DNA of 64,000 nt from Berghia stephanieae (taxonomy: Eukaryota > Mollusca > Gastropoda > Nudibranchia > Aeolidiidae), in NCBI GenBank assembly GCA_034508935.3, contig CM067452.1, positions 6,111,359 through 6,175,358 on the forward strand, given 5' to 3'. Below, one piece after another: positions 57,486 through 64,000 of this stretch (positions are counted from its first letter, which is position 1; each line of letters begins with the position of its first letter). The notes beneath the pieces were generated by a model. That model worked only from the letters and a program-made list of their open reading frames with translations, was not told where the DNA came from and made no database searches. A program made the translations under genes and the position numbers.

Positions 57486-60400
57486 AGGCAGGCATACTGC
57501 CTAACCTCCCCACAAAAAATTAGGATACCTAGTCAGACAAGATTAATTTCCTGGAACATCAGAGGGATCAGATCAAATAGAACAGAATTGGACCTCCTCC
57601 TCCAGAGGAATCCTGATGTAGTCTGTCTGCAGGAAACAAAATTACCAGCAGACGACTACACAGTAAAAGGATATACGGCCAATCATCTGATTCACTCTGA
57701 TGGCCAGATAGCGTGTGGGGGAGTTTCGATTCTCACGAAGAAGAGCACCCCCACCGCTTGATACCAATGAAAACAAATCTACAGGCAATAGCAGTGAGAG
57801 TGACATTGCACAGACCAATCACCATCTGCTCTGTGTACATCCCACCAGATCATTGCCTCCAGTCTGCCGAGCTAGAGGGAGTTCTAAACCAACTCCCCCC
57901 TCCCTATGTGATAATGGGAGATTTCAATGCTCACAGTCCTCTCTGGGGAAACACAGACACAAACCAGAGGGGAAAGGCAGTGGAGGCTTTCATAATGAAA
58001 ATGGATGTATACTTGGCAAACGGTATCGAGGCAACACGGGTAAATATTCACAATCTTACCACGTCTGCCATCGATCTCACTTTCAGTGATCCTACACTAG
58101 CTCCAGACCTCTCCTGGACTGTGATCGATGACGATCACGGTTCTGACCATTTTCCGGTCTGCCTCGACATCACCCCGACTTCAAGGGCCCCACAGCCCAA
58201 ACGTTGGAGTGTTCGGCGAGCAGATTGGGAAACTTTCTCACAGGAGTGTCACAGACTCCTTACGACAGAGGTGGACAGCTATGACAAATTCAAAAATATT
58301 TTAACAAATATCTGCAGCTCGACAATACCAACAACCTCTGGTGGACCGAGAAAACACAATCCCTGGTTTACAGAGGAATGTCGAGCGGCCCTACGGGAGA
58401 AGAAAAAAGCATACAGGAAAGCGATGAGATTCCCAATCCCTGAGAATTTCACAACATTTAGGAAATTACGAGCAAAGTGTAGGAAGATCTTCCGAGAAAA
58501 CAAACGGAGATCCTTCCAAAACTTTGTCTCCAAAATAAATAGCCAGACACCCCTAAATAGGGTGTGGAAGATGTTACGGAAACTGAAGGGATCTGATAGT
58601 GATTCACTAAATCACTTGACACGTCCCGATGGATCCGTGGCTGAAACAGAACAAGACATTGCCAACACTCTGGCCGAGAGGCTGGCGCACAACTCCTCGT
58701 CTGCACACCACACACCACAATTTCTGCGCCATAAACAAAACGCAGAAAACACACCAATAAACTTTACATCTACAAACACCGAAGACTACAACAAACCATT
58801 TACACTTGAGGAGTTGGGTGCCTGCCTCCGTGACACAAATGTCACAGCACCGGGTCCTGACAACTTCAGTTATGAAATACTCCGACATCTTCCACAAGAT
58901 AGTCTGGTTGTCCTTTTGAATATCTATAACAAGATATGGACAACACAGACTTTTCCACCTAGTTGGAATCTGGCCACTGTGATTCCAATCCCAAAACCTG
59001 GGAAAGACCATTCGGACGCTTCAAACTACCGACCAATCTCCCTCACCAGCTGCCTATGCAAGCTGATGGAGAAAATGGTCAACAAGCGTCTGATGTTCTA
59101 CTTGGAACACAACAACTCCCTCTCCGACCTCCAATGTGGCTTTCGAAAGAACAGATCAACTGTTGATCACCTTGTTCGACTAGAGAGCTTCATTCGTGAG
59201 GCCTTTGCCAAAGGTGAGCACTTGGTAGCAATCTTCTTTGACCTTGAGAAGGCCTTTGACACAACTTGGAAATTCGGAATCCTCAAAGACCTGCACAATC
59301 TTGGTCTGCGAGGAAACCTTCCAATGTTTGTCAGAGCATTTTTAAACAACAGATCCTTTCAGGTCAAAGCAGGATCCACCTTTTCTGATCCATTTGATCA
59401 GGAAGAGGGAGTTCCACAGGGTAGCATTCTGTCTCCCATTCTGTTTGAGATTAAAATAAACTCAATAGTGAATGCAATGAGACAGAATGTTGACTGTTCC
59501 TTATATGTTGATGACTTTCTTGTATGCTATCGAAGTAAATCGAGTATGGACACCATTGAGAGACAGTTACAACTCCAACTAAACAAACTGTCGGAGTGGG
59601 CAAATCTCAATGGTTTCTCCTTCTCCCCATCAAAAACAGTAGCTGTCCACTTCTGCCGAAAACGCACCGGCATTAGACAGCCTGACCTTTATCTCAACAA
59701 TTCCAGAATTGAGGTAAAGGACGAAGCCCGATTCCTGGGTTTGATCTTTGATAGGAAACTAAATTTCCTCGCCCATATCAAAGATCTCAGACTGCGATGC
59801 ATGAAAGCAATGAGAATAATGAGAGTTCTGTCGAGCATGGAATGGGGTTCGGACACAAACACTCTTCTAAAGATATACCGAACCCTTATTCGATCAAAAC
59901 TGGACTACGCATCTTTTGTATACGGCTCTGCAAAACCATCCTACTTAGGCATGCTGGACCCAATTCATCATCAGGGACTGCGCTTGGCACTCGGGGCTTT
60001 CCGCACTTCTCCAGTGGCAAGCCTTTATGCTGAGGCAGATGAGCCACCTCTCCATCTCAGGAGGAAAAAACTGGCTCTCCAGTATGTTACTAAGGTCACA
60101 TCGCTGCACGACAACCCAGCACACAAACATGTACACTACACGGATAGGACACTAGAAGAAAAATTTCGCAAGCACCCAAAAATGACACCACCATTAGGTT
60201 GCAGAATAAAAAAAGACATCGCAGACATGAACATCAGTCTAGATAGGATACATCCATACGTCCAGGCAAAGACACCACCATGGTCCATACATAGACCAAA
60301 CATAAATTTGGACCTAACAAAACTGGAAAAATCACAAACAGACCCACATATTTACAAACAGACACTAAAAGCAATATTACAAACATACAAAAACCATACT

Positions 60401-61198
60401 CACATATTTACGGATGGTTCAAAGAGCGCAGATGCAGTAGGATGTGCCTATCACTCATCGGAAGGCACAGGATCACTTCGCCTGGATAGAAATGTTTCGA
60501 TCTTTACAGCGGAATCGAGAGCAATCCTAAATGCTCTCCGTTTGGCTGAGAGATCGAATAAAAATAAATTCTTGATCTTGTCTGACTCGCTGTCCGTACT
60601 TAAGGGGATCTCAAATTTTTATTGCACCGATCCAAGACTCATAAGTATCTTGGAAGGTGCAAATAAATTATTTATTAAGAAAAAGAAAGTTAGTTTTCTC
60701 TGGGTACCTAGTCATGTGGGTATCCAGGGGAACGAAGAAGCGGATCGACTGGCAAAAGAGGCGGTGAGCCAAGAATTACAAGAGGGCAGTAAAATCCCAC
60801 ACGCGGATTTAAAGATCAATATTAAAAAACATGTCCGAAAGGAATGGGAACGATCCTGGAGTCGAGATGTACATAACAAATTAAAACAAATTAAAAGTGA
60901 CCTCGGCCCCAGACCCAACTCGGGGCTAAAAAGAAGAGACGAGGTAAAAATAACTCGACTCCGGATCGGACATACTGCCCTCACTCACCGTTTCCTTCTG
61001 GAGAGGGATGAAAAACCCCTCTGCAGAAGATGTAACTGTGACCTGACAGTTCAACACATTTTAATTGAATGTACAGAATTAGAACAGATAAGGTCACAAC
61101 ATTATGATAACAGAGACTTGAAGTCTCTGTTCCAGTCGGTCGATCCGCTTACAATTTTAAAGTATCTGCAGGAATGTGAACTCCTGCAGAAATTGTAA
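57486..61198 (+). CDS. LINE ORF2: endonuclease - reverse transcriptase - RNase H
   Basis: This is the replication polyprotein that nicks the target and reverse-transcribes the element RNA. The endonuclease starts RLISWNIRGIRSNRTELDLL and VVCLQETKLPADD in the first frame (57486-57761, no ATG seen after an in-frame stop). A one-base shift around the C5 run at 57748-57752 moves the reading to the long frame ending at 61198, open for 1,161 codons from 57713. There MGDFNAHSPLWG and DHGSDHFPV complete the endonuclease. The RT has APGPDNFSYEILRHL, KPGKDHSDASNYRPISL, FFDLEKAFD, GVPQGSILSP and YVDD near residue 597 of that frame. RNase H has HIFTDGSKSADAVGCAY near 897, AESRAILNALRLA and WVPSHVGIQGNEEADRLAKE near 1005. 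A C-terminal C-x2-C-x-C ... H-x4-C knuckle (LCRRCNCDLTVQHILIECTE) is also present. Confidence 0.88.
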
Positions 61199-61382
61199 AT
61201 AGATATTTTTACTTAACAAACATGTAACTATTATGATTTTATAAAGATTTTATTACAACAGTACACGTTTTGGTCAGCTGTGGCCCCTCGGGCCGATAAA
61301 AGATTGATGAAAGACAGAAACGGGCGCTTAAATGATCTAAATAGTGTCGAAAGCGCCGTTAAACACCTAAAAACAAACAAAC

Positions 61383-62268
61383 AAAGCACATACATAACAT
61401 TATATACGTATTGATAATTGATGTTTTTTCTATTTGAAATTTTGAATAAATTAATTTTAAACAAGCTTAGTTTGTTTTCGGTTTTTTCTTGGTTTATTTT
61501 TGACCTCCCATAGTGGGCAGGAAGTCACTTGCTGTGTCTTCTATCCCCTTATCACTTCTGTCTGTGTCCTGGGATGGGATTGTGTACTTTATATCCTGGC
61601 CCTCGCTGGAATCCTTGGCTGGGAGGGAAGCAGTTCAGTTAAATCTATACTAAGTTTTGGGAGATATTTTTTTTCCCTTTACATCATCTCTGGGAAATAT
61701 TATACTGTAATGGTTTGTAAACATTTGAGTGTGTTCCTCTTCGTGGGATTGTGTGCTTATGTATGGAGACTTTTAGGTGATCTCAAACTAATTTCCTGGG
61801 TGGGGTTCCTGACCTCCCATTGTGGGCAGAGAGGCACTACTTACTGTGTCGTCTATCCCCCTATATCTGTTTTCCAAATTGCTTCCTGTCTTTGTCTTGG
61901 AATGAGATTTCTAAGTTTAGTCCTGGCCCTGGCTGGGAGTGAGGGAAACAGTCAAATGTATAGTTATAGTTTTGGGAGATATATTTTTTCCTTGTAAATC
62001 ATCTCTGTTATGAATTATTTTTAATTTTTAACATGATTTGTAAAGGTTTGAGAGCTTGTGCTGGTGTCTATGTGAGACTTTTAAAACTTTTAGGTGATCT
62101 CAAACAATAGAACCCATTTCCCTTTGTCTATACGGTACTTATAATTCTTGGGTGCTTTAATTGTAATTCTAGAACTTATTACTATCCCCATTTTCTTCCT
62201 TTTCACTGGCTCTGATATGACCTAAATGTGTTGCAAGTGCCGTAAAACCCTTAAAAACAAAATACAAA
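61383..62268 (+). mobile_element. Rep-A full copy (target of the LINE), including 3' copy of the 731-bp repeat
   Basis: 61383-62113 duplicates 54250-54980. It continues to about 62268 with sequence matching 37735-37893 and ending GCAAGTGCCGTAAAACCC then TTAAAAACAAAATAC. Two units of roughly 300 bp precede that tail. A 165-codon frame (61500-61997) exists but follows the repeat units and has no recognisable domain. Probably a non-coding retroposon that uses LINE machinery. Confidence 0.75.
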
Positions 62269-63335
62269 CTAATTTCACCAATAGTGTGCTATTGGAATCC
62301 ACATCTGTTCCTTATTCTGTCATCTGCATTTTTGCCAAATTGGGACCTAAAATTTGCCCAAAAAAAGACCAAAATTTGCCGAGGAGAACAAATTTATTAC
62401 ATTTAAGGAGGCTACATTATGAATAGCGTTGACAAAGATTTTAAAGGATCATTATCCGTAGAGAGTAGCTTCCCTTGGTTTGGGCCCAGGCAAAGCTGCA
62501 ACATTTCTCAAGTTCGCACTTTTTTTTTTCGTTATTTTGTTTTCGCTTCTTTTTTTTTTTCCCACAAATTTGCCACGATTTGCCAATTTTGGGAAATTTG
62601 CGGATCACCGCGGCCGCAAAAAATGCAGATGACAGCTTATTTAAACCATTTCCTCTTTGTCTCACTTTTTCAATTTTGTAAATCTATATTTTTTTACTGT
62701 CTATTCCATTTTCTTTTTTACTGGCACTGAAATGACCTAAATGTGTCGAAGCTAATGAAAACTTAGAATTATGTAAACATAATTGAGTGTTTCTATTTGT
62801 CTGATACTCCAAGTACGGTATATTACAAGGGAAGTAACTGGTAATATATAAATTACAAATAGGATTTTCGTGATTGTTGCCCTTTGATCGCGAATTGCTT
62901 TATTTGGTTTTGCCACATTGTCTGATGTACGGTAATTTATTGGTCAGTGTCGAGCTGTATGTTTAAAAAGGCTATGGCTTTACACTGCACCCAAAAATGA
63001 TGCCACAATACAGGACTCGGACCACCTAAAGAAAGAGTATAGTGAGCTAATACTAATACAATGACATTATTAATTTGACAGATGGGACCATTATTGTAAT
63101 TTTTACCTTTTGGTTATCGTCTTGTACTTATGTTTTTATTTATTTATTTAACGCGTTATTGACAATACGTGTGTTGTAAGATTATTGTTACAAATATATT
63201 ATGTAGTGTAATTATGCCAATGCAAAGCACCTAGAGCACATTGTCATGGTTATGCTCTATAATTATTATTAATATTACACAATTACAATCATTATTTATT
63301 ATCATCATTTATTATTATTATATCATGATGTCCCC
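62269..63335. other. Intergenic with short repeat pieces
   Basis: A Rep-A-like tail piece lies at about 62660-62755 (TTTACTGGCACTGAAATGAC, CTAAATGTGTCGAAGC). A possible small inverted pair CTGCATTTTTG / AAAAAATGCAG spans about 62327-62630. No gene. Confidence 0.4.
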
Positions 63336-63440
63336 GTGGAATTATGCCATTTTTTGGGCAAAATTATGCCCAAAAAAGGGTAAATTATGCCGTAAAATCG
63401 ACATTATACCATAAATTATGCCAAAAATCCGACATTTATG
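63336..63440. repeat. ATTATGCC-rich low-copy repeat
   Basis: ATTATGCC-like words recur about five times (GGAATTATGCCATTTTTTGG, AAATTATGCCGTAAAATCG). Distantly similar to the ATTATGC stretch in BAG1 intron 3. Nature unknown. Confidence 0.45.
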
Positions 63441-63869
63441 CATGTTCTTGCGTGCCTTTGTAACCCCCAAAACCTAATTTTCACAATAAATATGAATTCT
63501 TATATTAAAAGCTACATTAAGTCGTTTCGTTTCATTAAAAACAACTAAAAAGCAGAAATATATACCAGACTACTTGACAATGTAGAAAGAAGTAGGTACA
63601 CTATTTTAAAGAACATTGATTTTAAACCCTTAGCATGCTACACAAACCTCTGTGGCAGAGTAGCGAGTTAAGATTGGGTTAATTTAAAAAATGTCACCTA
63701 AAATAGCAACGTTTACATGGTCAAATGATTAGGGAAAATCAAGATACACATGAATGACAATGATAAATAAAAAGAAACTAAATTCCATCGGATGCCGTTG
63801 CGGCCGCATTTTCCTGGAGGGACAGATTATGATATATCATTATTATTGACGTCATTTTGAGTGTATGAG

Positions 63870-63917
63870 CGTAGCCTTCTTTAACATATAGCCTGACACT
63901 AATACTGACCAGACGAG
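63870..63917 (+). mobile_element. MITE-3 left-end fragment
   Basis: GCGTAGCCTTCTTTAACATA followed by TAGCCTGACACTAATACTGA matches the start of 12271-12505, then is cut by SINE-A. Confidence 0.6.
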
Positions 63918-64000
63918 CACTATAATATAGCGCAAAATCCTCAAACGAGCTCAAATAGGGCTCCCAAACCAACAGCAACACTTAACATGTAGGATGAAAC
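63918..64000 (-). mobile_element. SINE-A copy, cut by window edge
   Basis: TATAATATAGCGCAAAATCC, then CCAACAGCAACACTTAACAT, then GTAGGATGAAAC: SINE-A tail in reverse, running off the window. Confidence 0.65.

Larger units (their letters stand above)
54981..61382 (+). mobile_element. Near-intact non-LTR retrotransposon (I/Nimb-like LINE), 6.4 kb
   Basis: It is a full-length LINE with a 1.1-kb 5' UTR, ORF1 (56092-57405), ORF2 (about 57486-61198) and a 3' UTR. The 3' end is AGCGCCGTTAAACACC followed by an A/AAAC-rich tail. Both ends abut copies of the same 731-bp sequence. ORF2 has endonuclease, reverse transcriptase and RNase H domains, the layout of the I superfamily. One frame break was found (in the endonuclease region). 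The T34 run at 55920-55953 lies in the 5' UTR. Clade is an inference from domain order and tail. Confidence 0.9.

Noticed and set aside
54981-61382. LTR element, because of long flanking direct repeats
   Set aside because: ORF2 is endonuclease-RT-RNase H without protease or integrase. The flanks lack TG...CA ends, a primer-binding site and a polypurine tract, and the right-hand repeat continues into the rest of Rep-A.
61500-61997. 165-codon frame in Rep-A as a host gene
   Set aside because: It spans two tandem repeat units, appears again in the 5' copy in a broken form, and has no recognisable domain.

Overview
This window looks like repeat-rich animal genomic DNA, most likely from a mollusc (possibly a gastropod). 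The reasons are intron-split metazoan genes, several tRNA-headed SINE families, abundant short inverted-repeat DNA transposons, and a LINE whose 3' tail (CGCCGTTAAACACC followed by AAAC units) is of a type I associate with molluscan elements. The species is an inference; no species-specific gene settles it. || Four host loci can be supported. (1) A single-coding-exon DHHC palmitoyltransferase lies on the minus strand at 1683-2780. (2) A Golgi carbohydrate sulfotransferase (sulfotransferase-2/HNK-1ST family) lies on the plus strand: ten in-phase coding exons from 9396 to 23780 encode 439 residues. (3) Two overlapping minus-strand reading frames at 26618-29739 together carry three ProRS-associated (PrdX/YbaK-like, PRORSD1-type) domains. 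(4) BAG1 (ubiquitin-like plus BAG domain, 206 residues) lies on the plus strand in six exons, 35762-42946. These genes do not form a pathway; they are unlinked neighbours. || From 43 kb to the end I find no host gene I can name. The stretch holds a TA-flanked pogo/Tigger-like element (43696-44850), an old LINE reverse-transcriptase fragment (45300-45830), a P/THAP9-like transposase relic (50530-51050), and a nearly intact 6.4-kb I/Nimb-like LINE (54981-61382). The LINE sits between two nearly identical 731-bp direct repeats, and its 3' end resembles the 3' end of the repeat it interrupted. || Most of the remaining DNA is repeats. Five or more SINE or short-retroposon groups, at least six inverted-repeat MITE families, a hAT element nested in a SINE inside a BAG1 intron, long microsatellites (ATT, ATC, CT, AT, CATA, TAC and a 639-bp TTC tract) and three minisatellites (33, 36 and 96 bp) can be delimited by comparing copies within the window. 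Two sulfotransferase exons have partial tandem copies beside simple repeats, so microsatellites appear to be reshaping this gene. || The strongest candidates for something undescribed are the triple PrdX-domain locus with its ATGA frame overlap, and the LINE flanked by 731-bp repeats. All calls come from reading the sequence; no database search was run.
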